From NCBI GenBank assembly GCA_001001795.1, contig LCLB01000001.1:8249-43351 (forward strand): a stretch of DNA of 35,103 nucleotides, written 5' to 3'. A program made the translations under genes and the position numbers. Each line of letters opens with the position of its first letter. Position 1 is the stretch's first letter. This DNA comes from Parcubacteria group bacterium GW2011_GWF1_45_5. GTDB taxonomy: Bacteria; Patescibacteriota; Minisyncoccia; UBA6257; Brennerbacteraceae. The notes under the pieces are model-generated. The model ran no database searches, was not told where the DNA came from, and was given only the letters and a program-made list of their open reading frames with translations. This document shows, one piece after another, positions 26,920 through 35,103 of the stretch.

Positions 26920-29172
26920 ATGTCCCAACCGAATATCATTACCAAGATTATAAAGCGCGACGGCCGGATAGTGATATTTGATCAGGACAAGATTACCCAG
27001 GCGATTTATAGGGCGCTTCGGAGCGTCCGCGAGACGAACGTGTTACTTGCACAGGAAGTTTCCGACAAAGTGGTTGAAGTTTTGAATGATCGGTTTTCGA
27101 ACAGTGTCCCTGGAGTCGAGGATATCCAAGATGTCGTGGTCAGCATTTTGTCTGCCATAGGGTACGAAGAAGTCGCGCGTTCATATCAGGAATACCGCGA
27201 GAAACGGGCGTTCATCCGGGAGGCGAAATATTGGCTTTTAGCTCGCGATATCCGCACCAAGCTCTCGGAGAATTCTGTGAAAGTACTAGAAAGCCGGTAT
27301 TTGCGCAAGAGCGAAGATGGAAAAATTCTTGAAACCGCGCAAGAATTATTCAAGCGGGTTGCCCATAATATTGCGTCTGCGGAAAAAAATTTCAATCCCT
27401 CGATTACCGATGACGAATTGTTCCGCGTCGAAGAAAAGTTTTACCGCATGATGGCTCAATTGGAGTTTCTCCCCAATTCTCCCACCCTGATGAATGCGGG
27501 GAATTATCTTCAGCAGTTGTCTGCGTGTTTCGTGCTTCCTATAAATGATTCTCTCTTGAGTATTTTTGAGGCGTTGAAACAAACGGCGTTGATTCATCAA
27601 TCGGGCGGGGGAACGGGATTCGATTTTTCGCACTTGCGTCCTCATGGAGATTTCGTGAAGACCACCGCAGGTGTCGCATCGGGTCCGATTTCGTTTATGA
27701 GAATTTTCGACTCTGCTACACAGGAGATTAAGCAGGGTTCGTTCCGTCGCGGGGCGAATATGGGTATTTTGCGCGTAGATCACCCGGATATTCTGGAATT
27801 CATTGCGGTGAAAGCGGACAACAAAACACTGCAAAATTTCAATATTTCGGTTGCGATTACCAACGAATTTATGGAGGCGTACGAAAAGGACGAGATGTAT
27901 CCGTTGCGTAATCCCCGTACGGGGCAGGTTATTGAGAAGCTTTCCGCGCGTATGGTATTCGATTGCATTGCACGTACTGCGTGGACAACCGGCGACCCGG
28001 GTCTTTTATTTATTGATCGGATGAATGACGAGCGTGGGAACCCCGTCCCTTCTCTCGGCAGGATTGAGGCGACCAATCCATGCGGTGAAATTCCCATGCT
28101 TGCGTACGAGAGCTGCAATTTAGGCAGCATCAACCTGAACGCCGTGCTTAAAGAAGAAGGTGAGGGGAAATGCGTATTTGATTGGGATGGATTCGGGACA
28201 TTGGTTCATAATGCGGTTCATTTTCTGGATAATGTGATTGAGATGAGCAGATACCCCTTGAACGAGATTGATCAGGCGACTCGGTCAATGCGGCGTATCG
28301 GGCTGGGGATTATGGGGTGGGCGGATATACTCATGAAACTGGGCATCCCCTATGATGCGGAGGAGGCGTATGAGTTTGCCGGGCGATTGATGAAATTCGT
28401 CCAGGACGAGGCGAGGCGTGCCTCTGACGAGTTGGGTAAATTGCGCGGACCATTCCCCAATTATACGTACTCGATTTTCGTGCATACCGATCGCAAACCG
28501 CGCAATGCGGCTCTTACCACTATTGCGCCCACAGGCACCATTTCGGTTATTTCGGATTGTTCTTCCGGTATCGAACCGATTTTCGCTCTTGCGTATATCC
28601 GTAAAGCAAGATTGAACCGCGGGGCGCGCGACGATAAGGATGAATGGGTCGATTTGCTTGAAGTCAACAAGACGTTTGAGGAGATCGCTAAGCGCGAAGG
28701 ATTTTATTCAGAAGAGCTTATGAAAAAAGTCGCATTGCGGGGATCGGTGCAGGGTATTACGGAGATACCGGAGCATTGGCGTGCGGTTTTCAAAATCGCT
28801 CACGACCTTAAGTCGGAAGACCATATTCGTATGCAGGCGACTTTTCAGAAATTCGTTGATAATGCGGTTTCGAAAACAGTTAATTTTTCGAATACGGCCT
28901 CGCTCGAAGATGTAAAAAAAGCATATTTGTTGGCCTGGGAATCCGGCTGCAAAGGTATCACCATTTATCGTGACGGATCAAAAGAGTTCCAGGTGCTAAA
29001 TCTCGGTTTTTCTCAAGAACCCATAACCGTGACTACAGAGGAAGAAGATCATCGTGGGGAGAATAACATCGACGAAACCGTTTCCGAAGCCGCAGTAAGC
29101 ATTGCGTACGATCAGGTGCCCAATACTGTTATCATGGCAAAGGATTCTGGTGTTTGCCATAACTGCGACTAG
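26920..29172 (+). CDS. nrdJ: Class II (adenosylcobalamin-dependent) ribonucleoside-diphosphate reductase; start revised to 26920
   Basis: N-terminal ATP-cone (IIKRDGRIVIFDQDKITQAI), FLPNSPTLMNAG...QQLSACFVLP, GGGTGFDFSHLRP, ATNPCGEIPMLAYESCNLGSINL, C-terminal VCHNCD. Confidence 0.93.
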   Translation: MSQPNIITKIIKRDGRIVIFDQDKITQAIYRALRSVRETNVLLAQEVSDKVVEVLNDRFSNSVPGVEDIQDVVVSILSAIGYEEVARSYQEYREKRAFIREAKYWLLARDIRTKLSENSVKVLESRYLRKSEDGKILETAQELFKRVAHNIASAEKNFNPSITDDELFRVEEKFYRMMAQLEFLPNSPTLMNAGNYLQQLSACFVLPINDSLLSIFEALKQTALIHQSGGGTGFDFSHLRPHGDFVKTTAGVASGPISFMRIFDSATQEIKQGSFRRGANMGILRVDHPDILEFIAVKADNKTLQNFNISVAITNEFMEAYEKDEMYPLRNPRTGQVIEKLSARMVFDCIARTAWTTGDPGLLFIDRMNDERGNPVPSLGRIEATNPCGEIPMLAYESCNLGSINLNAVLKEEGEGKCVFDWDGFGTLVHNAVHFLDNVIEMSRYPLNEIDQATRSMRRIGLGIMGWADILMKLGIPYDAEEAYEFAGRLMKFVQDEARRASDELGKLRGPFPNYTYSIFVHTDRKPRNAALTTIAPTGTISVISDCSSGIEPIFALAYIRKARLNRGARDDKDEWVDLLEVNKTFEEIAKREGFYSEELMKKVALRGSVQGITEIPEHWRAVFKIAHDLKSEDHIRMQATFQKFVDNAVSKTVNFSNTASLEDVKKAYLLAWESGCKGITIYRDGSKEFQVLNLGFSQEPITVTTEEEDHRGENNIDETVSEAAVSIAYDQVPNTVIMAKDSGVCHNCD

Positions 29173-29187
29173 AAAGAACGTTTTTTC

Positions 29188-29216
29188 TGGACTTTTGCTT
29201 TATTTCCCGCTACAAT
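29188..29216 (+). promoter_or_regulatory. Candidate promoter for the bL25 gene
   Basis: TGGACT - 17 nt - TACAAT. Confidence 0.45.
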
Positions 29217-29233
29217 AGTACGTAATCAAACGT

Positions 29234-29914
29234 ATGGATATTTTTACTTTACAGGCTTCATTGCGTACTATAGTGGGGAAATCCGTGGCAGAACTTCGCG
29301 AACAGGGCATGATTCCTGCCGTGATTTATGGCCCCGATATGGAAAATGTTTTGATAACCGTTCCTAACCAGGCGCTTATTGATTTACAAAAGAAGGCATC
29401 GGAAAACTCCATTATCGAGCTTACGGTGGGGGAAGGAAAAGATAAAACGGTGTGCAAAGTTCTTATCCAGGAAATCCATCGGGGGCCGTTATCCCAAATC
29501 ATTGACCACATTGATTTTTATAGGTTCAACTCGACCAAAAAGGTTCATATTGACGTTCCTATCGAGCTTGTCGGGATTTCTCCAGCGGTGGCTGATTTAG
29601 GAGGAGTTCTTTTGCAGAATATAGACAGGATTGAGGTCGAGTGTCTCCCTGATGCCATTCCTCAGCAGTTTGTTGTTGATATTTCAAAACTTTTGACGCT
29701 TAATGACACGATATATGTGGAAGATTTAATCATGCCTGAACATGTTATCTGCCACGTAGAACCACACGTTCCGATTGTTTCGGTTACCGAGCCGCAGAAA
29801 GAAGAGGTTGTCCCCGTTGAGCCGGTAGCGCCCGAAACGGTTTTGACCGAGGCAGAAGTGAAGCGCAAAGAGCAGGAAAAAGAAAAAGAAGAAGAGACTG
29901 CGGCGCAGGGGTAA
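29234..29914 (+). CDS. rplY: Large ribosomal subunit protein bL25 (Ctc family)
   Basis: ELREQGMIPAVIYGP...VCKVLIQEIHRGPLSQIIDHIDFYRF...KVHIDVPIELVG; acidic C-terminal tail. Confidence 0.93.
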   Translation: MDIFTLQASLRTIVGKSVAELREQGMIPAVIYGPDMENVLITVPNQALIDLQKKASENSIIELTVGEGKDKTVCKVLIQEIHRGPLSQIIDHIDFYRFNSTKKVHIDVPIELVGISPAVADLGGVLLQNIDRIEVECLPDAIPQQFVVDISKLLTLNDTIYVEDLIMPEHVICHVEPHVPIVSVTEPQKEEVVPVEPVAPETVLTEAEVKRKEQEKEKEEETAAQG

Positions 29915-29941
29915 ATTCATTTGGTTTAACATACCAACCAC

Positions 29942-31378
29942 ATGGTGGTTGACATTTATCCAAGGTATAAACATATTCGGCGCCCTGCCATTTCATATCG
30001 GGAGGCGTTTTTGGGATTTACTCATAGTTTCAGTTCTTTTTTTACCTTCCGTAGATATATTCCGTTTGTACGATGCGGTATCATGCTTATAGTGGTTGCG
30101 TACGCGGTGCAAGGGAGCATATTTGTGAAAGCCCCGGATGCACAACCAATGGGATTGGTTTTGTTTGCAGATACGTTTGAAAATCGGCAACAGCTTGAAC
30201 AGAAACTGAACGAGATTGAAAAAGAGATTGCTGATTACGAACGTAATATTGCCGATACGCAAGCACAGAAGAAGACTCTTGCCAACGAGATCAAAATCCT
30301 TGACGCTCAAATCGCCAAAATCAATCTTCAGGTAAAGCTGCTCGATTTGGAAGTCCAGCGGTTAAGTTTGCGAATAAACGACCTTGGCCTCAGCATAGAG
30401 GGATCAGAATCGAAAATTGACAAAGCAAAAGTGGTGCTTGCGTCTTCCCTTCAAAATGTCTATGAATTTGATAAATTATCCTTGGTTGAGATTCTGGTCG
30501 GACGAGACAATATGTCTGATTTTTTTGATGAGGTGAATGCACATGCCACTATCCAATATCAGCTGCAAACCGAACTTGAAGAGATACGTACGTTGAAAAG
30601 GAGTTTGGAAGATCAACAAGACGATCTTATAGGGCGCAGGGAAGATCAGCGGGCCCTTTTGGATCTGCAGGAGGTCCAGCATAACCAGTTGTCGAAAAAG
30701 AAAGAAGAAAAGGATACCCTCCTCAGGGTTACCAAAGGAAAGGAAAGCGCCTTTCAGCAGTTATTGAAGCAATCTCAAAAAACAGCTGCCGAGATTAGAG
30801 CTCAACTATATAAGCTTATTGGCGGAGGGGAAATTAAATTCGGTGACGCACTCCAGTACGCCGACTTTGCCTATCAACAGACAAGTGTCCGCCCCGCATT
30901 TTTACTGGCGGTTTTGGATAAAGAATCGGCGTTAGGGAAAAACGTGGGCAGGTGTTCTTGGGAGAACGCCATGCATCCTACCAGGGACAAACCCGCGTTT
31001 ATCCAGATTACCCAGGAGCTGGGGCTGAATCCCTTGACCCTTCCTGTTTCATGTCCCATTATTTCGGACGGGGCGTACGGAGGGGCTATGGGAATCGCTC
31101 AGTTCTTACCGTCAACCTGGTTGCTTTATAAAAACAGAATTCAGGCGATTACCGGCAGCGTACCTTCGCCATGGAATCCTCGTGACGCGTTCATCGCAAC
31201 TGCATTATATCTGAGAGATGCCGGAGCAAGCAAGGGTGGTTATACGGATGAACGTATTGCTGCGGCTAAGTATTATGCCGGTTCGCGCTGGAGATATTAT
31301 TTAGGGACGTACGGAGATAGGGTGATGGATCGCGCGAAATATTACGAGGGCCAAATATCAATCTTAAGGGGAGTATGA
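29942..31378 (+). CDS. Coiled-coil murein hydrolase-like protein with C-terminal lytic-transglycosylase domain
   Basis: TM segment, long coiled coil (ENRQQLEQKLNEIEKEIADYERNIADTQ...), then LLAVLDKESALGKN...YGGAMGIAQFLPSTW...NPRDAFIATALYLRDAGA. Confidence 0.85.
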   Translation: MVVDIYPRYKHIRRPAISYREAFLGFTHSFSSFFTFRRYIPFVRCGIMLIVVAYAVQGSIFVKAPDAQPMGLVLFADTFENRQQLEQKLNEIEKEIADYERNIADTQAQKKTLANEIKILDAQIAKINLQVKLLDLEVQRLSLRINDLGLSIEGSESKIDKAKVVLASSLQNVYEFDKLSLVEILVGRDNMSDFFDEVNAHATIQYQLQTELEEIRTLKRSLEDQQDDLIGRREDQRALLDLQEVQHNQLSKKKEEKDTLLRVTKGKESAFQQLLKQSQKTAAEIRAQLYKLIGGGEIKFGDALQYADFAYQQTSVRPAFLLAVLDKESALGKNVGRCSWENAMHPTRDKPAFIQITQELGLNPLTLPVSCPIISDGAYGGAMGIAQFLPSTWLLYKNRIQAITGSVPSPWNPRDAFIATALYLRDAGASKGGYTDERIAAAKYYAGSRWRYYLGTYGDRVMDRAKYYEGQISILRGV

Positions 31379-31379
31379 A

Positions 31380-31410
31380 ATCAAAAACAGCCCTCTGGGC
31401 TGTTTTTGAT
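31380..31410. terminator. Terminator between the lytic-transglycosylase gene and rnpB (probably bidirectional)
   Basis: Perfect 14-bp stem ATCAAAAACAGCCC / GGGCTGTTTTTGAT with 3-nt loop. Confidence 0.85.
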
Positions 31411-31753
31411 AGGTTCGTAAGCCGGATTCTGTTTCTAAGCGATCATTTATCTAGCCCCGACGTTACCGTCGGGGTCAAGCAACCACTCCCAACTCTTTGT
31501 TCAGCTGTCCAAAAAGTTGGGCACGAGTTTTGTACCCCGTAAGGATTTTGCCGTTTCACCCCCGATGTTGCCATCAGGGCTCGCCCCTTGAAAATCTTGG
31601 GGCGCTGTAATACTTTCGCATTCCAGCGTCTCTGCTCGCACCTCTGTCCCGACGCGATGTCGTGGCGGTGGGTGTTACCCACTACGTTCTCGCTTAAGGC
31701 GAGAGGTATCCGGACTTTCCTCTCCGACGTTGCGTCGGAGCGATCACTCGACC
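31405..31753 (-). ncRNA. rnpB: RNase P RNA, bacterial type A-like
   Basis: On the minus strand: GAGAGGAAAGTCCGGATAC near the 5' end, GGGGTGAAACGGC internally, ACAGAATCCGGCTTACGAACC near the 3' end. Ends approximate. Confidence 0.93.
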
Positions 31754-31760
31754 TGTATAT

Positions 31761-31789
31761 ACTATACCATGTCAAAGCTTATCATGCAA
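31761..31789 (-). promoter_or_regulatory. Promoter for rnpB
   Basis: Minus strand TTGCAT - 17 nt - TATAGT, about 8 nt upstream of the inferred RNA start. Confidence 0.6.
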
Positions 31790-31801
31790 CTTTATGTATC
31801 T

Positions 31802-31833
31802 TTGCTTTTTACGGTTATGCGTGATACTATAAT
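31802..31833 (+). promoter_or_regulatory. Promoter for rpmE
   Basis: TTGCTT - 17 nt - TACTATAAT. Confidence 0.5.
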
Positions 31834-31855
31834 AGTATTCTAATACCGAGATCAT

Positions 31856-32170
31856 ATGAAAAAAGATATTCATCCAACATATTATCCAAAAGCCCAGGTT
31901 ACCTGCGCGTGCGGGGCGGTTTTTACCATAGGGGCGACAAAGCCGGCGTTTGAGGTAGAAATTTGTTCCCATTGCCATCCGTTCTATACAGGGAAAGAGA
32001 AGATAGTTGACGTTGCGGGGCGCGTAGAAAAGTTTAAAGCGCGTATGGAAAGAACAAAAGACGTTAAAACAACGCGTGCGGTGAGCAAGCGGGCAAAACG
32101 GGTTATAAAAACCGAGAAAAAAGCGAAAAAACAGGCAGGAGAAGAACCAAAGAGAAAAAAGGGCAAGTAG
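31856..32170 (+). CDS. rpmE: Large ribosomal subunit protein bL31 (zinc-type) with Lys-rich C-terminal extension
   Basis: [63 protein letters not shown]. Confidence 0.95.
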   Translation: MKKDIHPTYYPKAQVTCACGAVFTIGATKPAFEVEICSHCHPFYTGKEKIVDVAGRVEKFKARMERTKDVKTTRAVSKRAKRVIKTEKKAKKQAGEEPKRKKGK

Positions 32171-32240
32171 CAGATACCATGGTCATATACGACATGAAAC
32201 GTGCCGTTTTTTGTTTTGCATTTTCTCGTTACAATACGAT

Positions 32241-32327
32241 ATGCCCCGTAGTGAAACTTTGACGAAAGTGTCTGCCGAGTGGATAGTCAGTAATTACTAC
32301 TGGGCGGTTAAAATAACATTGTATTAA
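32241..32327 (+). CDS. Possible 28-aa leader ORF upstream of prfA (MPRSETLTKVSAEWIVSNYYWAVKITLY)
   Basis: ATG-to-TAA ORF starting just after a TACAAT -10-like element; overlaps the left arm of the inverted repeat. Confidence 0.2.
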   Translation: MPRSETLTKVSAEWIVSNYYWAVKITLY

Positions 32328-32393
32328 TCCTATTACTCACTGAAAGTAATAAATAAACACTTTGACCCATCCAGTCAAAGTTCTACTACGGGG
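32244..32393 (+). promoter_or_regulatory. Long inverted repeat / predicted structured 5' leader covering the prfA start region
   Basis: CCCCGTAGTGAAACTTTGAC (32244-32263) versus GTCAAAGTTCTACTACGGGG (32374-32393): 18/20 Watson-Crick plus one G-U. Confidence 0.65.
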
Positions 32394-32394
32394 T

Positions 32395-33456
32395 ATGCGC
32401 GAAGAATTCAAAAAAATACTTGAGGAATACCGATCTCTTGGATTGCGCCTGGAGGATCCTGAATTTCTGAAAAAGGGGCAAGAGTATGTGACGGCGAGCA
32501 AGCGTTTCGCGGAATTACAAGAGCTCGGCTCATGTCTTACCAAATACCACGATTTCGAACGGCGCCTGGATGAAGCTGTTGCTATGGCAAAACAGGAATC
32601 CGATCCGGAGTTGAAAATCATGGTGCAACAGGAAACCGATGAGCTTTCGAAAACTTTAGAAAATTACGAACAGGAATCATCCCGCTTGTATGCCGTGTTT
32701 CAAGAACCGAAAGAAGCAGACCAAACTCATAAGGAAATGATTCTTGAAGTACGGGCAGGGACGGGCGGGGATGAAGCGGCTCTTTTTGCCCGTGATTTAT
32801 TTTCCATGTACGAACGGTATGCACTCAATCATTCTTGGGACATTACGCTTATTCATGAAAATAAAGATGAGCTTGGGGGATATAAGGAAATTGTCGCGGA
32901 GGTACGCGGCAAGGGAGCATACGACGTATTTCAGCACGAACAGGGAGTCCATCGTGTGCAGCGGATTCCCGAAACCGAAAAGTCCGGACGGATACATACG
33001 TCTACCGCCACGGTTGCGGTTCTGCCTGTAGTGAAAGATGTCAATATAGAAGTTCAAGATAAGGATTTAGAGATCGAGTTTATCCGGAGCAGCGGTCCCG
33101 GTGGTCAAAACGTCAATAAATTATCGACCGCTGTGCGCATGAAACATATTGCGACAGGGGTTACCGTGTTCTGCCAATCGCAACGCCATCAGCACCAAAA
33201 TAGGGAAAAGGCCCTCGAGATTTTAAAATCGAAGCTGTATCAACGCGAACTTGAAGAACGGCAACAAAAAGCGACTGCGGCGCGACGCGCACAGGTCGGG
33301 ACAGGAGAACGTTCGGAAAAGATACGTACTTATAATTTTCCGCAAGACCGGGTGACCGATCACCGTATCAATCAATCGTGGAAGAATATGAGCCGCATTA
33401 TGAACGGTGATCTTGACATTATTTGGGCCGCACTCCGTGCGGCCCCTCCATCATGA
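32395..33456 (+). CDS. prfA: Peptide chain release factor 1; start revised from TTG 32362 to ATG 32395
   Basis: MREEFKKILEEY...; EVRAGTGGDEAALFARDLFSMYERYA; SSGPGGQNVNKLSTAVRMKH; NFPQDRVTDHRI. Confidence 0.95.
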   Translation: MREEFKKILEEYRSLGLRLEDPEFLKKGQEYVTASKRFAELQELGSCLTKYHDFERRLDEAVAMAKQESDPELKIMVQQETDELSKTLENYEQESSRLYAVFQEPKEADQTHKEMILEVRAGTGGDEAALFARDLFSMYERYALNHSWDITLIHENKDELGGYKEIVAEVRGKGAYDVFQHEQGVHRVQRIPETEKSGRIHTSTATVAVLPVVKDVNIEVQDKDLEIEFIRSSGPGGQNVNKLSTAVRMKHIATGVTVFCQSQRHQHQNREKALEILKSKLYQRELEERQQKATAARRAQVGTGERSEKIRTYNFPQDRVTDHRINQSWKNMSRIMNGDLDIIWAALRAAPPS

Positions 33457-35066
33457 TTAGTATCGCGAAATTTTTCGAACCTTCTCCAACCGTTGAACGT
33501 GGAGCTTTTATTATCGCTGTAGTAACCGCTTTCGGCAGTGCGCTGGGAATAGTGAAGAATACGCTGCTTGGGGCTCAATTCGGGGCGGGCGCAGAACTCG
33601 ATCTCTATTTTGCGGCATTCAGGATTCCCGATTTTTTGTACAATATTTTCATATTTTCCACTCTTTCAAGTTCATTTCTGCCTATTTTCTCCCGATTGAT
33701 AATACAAGGGAAAGAAAAACTCTGGGGAGTGTTGAGCAGCCTTATATTGATATTTACGGTTGTTCTTGGGATATGCGGTTTAGTCGTTTTGGTCTTTTCC
33801 CATGAAATCGTGGGGATTCTCGCTCCGGGCTTTTCTTCTGTCAACGCGGACCGACTTTCTTTGTTTTTACGCGTTCTCATGATTCAACCGATCCTTTTGG
33901 CAGTGTCGAATCTAATAGCCATGACACTTCAGGGTTTTAAGCGTTTTTTTATTTCCTCATGTGCCCCTATTTTTTATAATGCAGGAATTATCATCGGTAT
34001 TTTGGTTTTTTCTCAATGGTGGGGCATGATGGGTGTTATTTTTGGCGTGATTTGCGGTGCTTTATTTCATCTCCTTATTCAACTCCCTTCACTATGGAAG
34101 CTGGGGTTCAGTTTCCGCCCTGCGATACAAGGGTCCCTTCCTCACCTGAAAGAGATGTTTCTTTTAATGATTCCTCGGTCGTTTGCGCTGGTCGCGAACA
34201 GCTTTCTTTCCCTGTGGGTCGTTATGGTTAGTTCTTTATTGATTCCCGGTTCGCTTTCCGTGTTCGATTTGGCAAATTCAATCCAAGCATTGCCCCAGAC
34301 TATATTCGCACTTTCGTTCATTACGGCATCGTTTCCGTTTCTTTCGTCCGCGTGGGCAGCCGGAGAATCCCAAGACGGTCAAGGAGAAAAGAAGGTTTTT
34401 ATTCGTCTGGCGGAACAGACTATGCACCATATTATTATGGTGATGATTCCTGTTGCGATGGTTTTGGCGGTTTTTGCTCCGGTTGTCGTCCGGATGATGC
34501 TTGGATACGGAAATTTTTCCGTCGATGATCAATCACAGACAAGCCTTGCGCTCGTTATGTTTTGCATCGGGATTCCATTTCAGGCACTTCTTATGTTTTT
34601 GGTACGTGGATTCTTCGCCATGAAAAACACCAAAATTCCGCTCTATTCGGTTCTGATCACGAGTGCCTTGATGATTCCCGGGATATGGTTGTCAGGAGTC
34701 CGTTTCGGAGTTTGGGGCATTGCGCTCGTAATGAGTTGTGGAGCAATCTTGAATACCATATATCTCTTTTTTATTTTTAAAAGGATTCTCGGCGGGGTTG
34801 CGTTTCCTATGGTGCGGGAAGGAATGAAGAAAGGTTTTATTTTAGGGAGTTTTGCGGCATTTCCTGGCGGTGTCGCGTATTATATTATCCATGCCATGTT
34901 AAAAGGTGCTACCTCATGGATTTTTATCTTTGAGCTGATGATTGCCGCATTGGTGAGCTGCGTTTCCGTATTCGTAGCGCTTTATGTGATAAAGGTTGTC
35001 GATTTGCGGGAGTTGTTCAAAAAACAAGGATTAAACGATTTAGAGAATGGATCAGAGCCGCATTAA
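33453..35066 (+). CDS. murJ: Lipid II flippase MurJ; start revised to 33453 (ATGA overlap with prfA)
   Basis: SALGIVKNTLLGAQFGAGAELDLYFAAFRIPDFLYN...SSSFLPIFSRL; many TM segments. Confidence 0.94.
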   Translation: MISIAKFFEPSPTVERGAFIIAVVTAFGSALGIVKNTLLGAQFGAGAELDLYFAAFRIPDFLYNIFIFSTLSSSFLPIFSRLIIQGKEKLWGVLSSLILIFTVVLGICGLVVLVFSHEIVGILAPGFSSVNADRLSLFLRVLMIQPILLAVSNLIAMTLQGFKRFFISSCAPIFYNAGIIIGILVFSQWWGMMGVIFGVICGALFHLLIQLPSLWKLGFSFRPAIQGSLPHLKEMFLLMIPRSFALVANSFLSLWVVMVSSLLIPGSLSVFDLANSIQALPQTIFALSFITASFPFLSSAWAAGESQDGQGEKKVFIRLAEQTMHHIIMVMIPVAMVLAVFAPVVVRMMLGYGNFSVDDQSQTSLALVMFCIGIPFQALLMFLVRGFFAMKNTKIPLYSVLITSALMIPGIWLSGVRFGVWGIALVMSCGAILNTIYLFFIFKRILGGVAFPMVREGMKKGFILGSFAAFPGGVAYYIIHAMLKGATSWIFIFELMIAALVSCVSVFVALYVIKVVDLRELFKKQGLNDLENGSEPH

Positions 35067-35103
35067 GAATTTTGTCATCATTGCCCATATTGACCACGGG
35101 AAG
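35047..35103 (+). CDS. lepA: Elongation factor 4, N-terminal fragment (runs off the window)
   Basis: MDQSRIKNFVIIAHIDHGK, translational GTPase P-loop start. Confidence 0.9.
   Translation, partial: MDQSRIKNFVIIAHIDHGK

Noticed and set aside
31443-31824. ORFs on both strands (110 aa minus, 78 aa plus)
   Set aside because: They lie mostly within rnpB, a structured RNA gene with clear RNase P signature sequences.
32362-32394. TTG start for prfA giving an 11-aa N-terminal extension
   Set aside because: The extension is encoded by the hairpin arm; ATG 32395 gives a normal RF1 N-terminus.

Overview
The gene content and order look like a Patescibacteria/CPR-type bacterial chromosome, but I inferred this by reading and ran no search. 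The window splits into two parts. (1) About 1-14.2 kb is an accessory locus, open at its left edge, dominated by a tandem array of divergent radical-SAM (rSAM) paralogues: eight ORFs carrying nine domains, one ORF being a double-domain fusion. Between them sit a Cys-containing 'GYPNCC' protein, a FemAB/GNAT-like protein, a methyltransferase, a GT2 glycosyltransferase, a GT39/PMT-like membrane protein, a 72-aa protein and, translationally coupled to the last rSAM, an archaeal-type A24 prepilin-peptidase-like protein. All nine rSAM domains share a P-x-C ... C-x2-C-x5-C-x-G auxiliary signature. One paralogue has lost the first cluster Cys and the GGEP proline; another has GREP instead of GGEP. 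(2) About 15.4-35.1 kb is housekeeping: cysteine desulfurase, ClpB-like ATPase, pth (minus), lepB, hisS, HIT protein, rpsU, yqeY, ybeY, ftsA, ftsZ, class II ribonucleotide reductase, bL25, a coiled-coil/lytic-transglycosylase protein, rnpB (minus), rpmE, prfA, murJ and the start of lepA. The strongest candidate for an undescribed system is the rSAM array with its coupled partners. The most notable small-scale signal is a long inverted repeat, with a possible 28-aa upstream ORF, that covers the prfA start region. I found no CRISPR array, tRNA or transposase gene.
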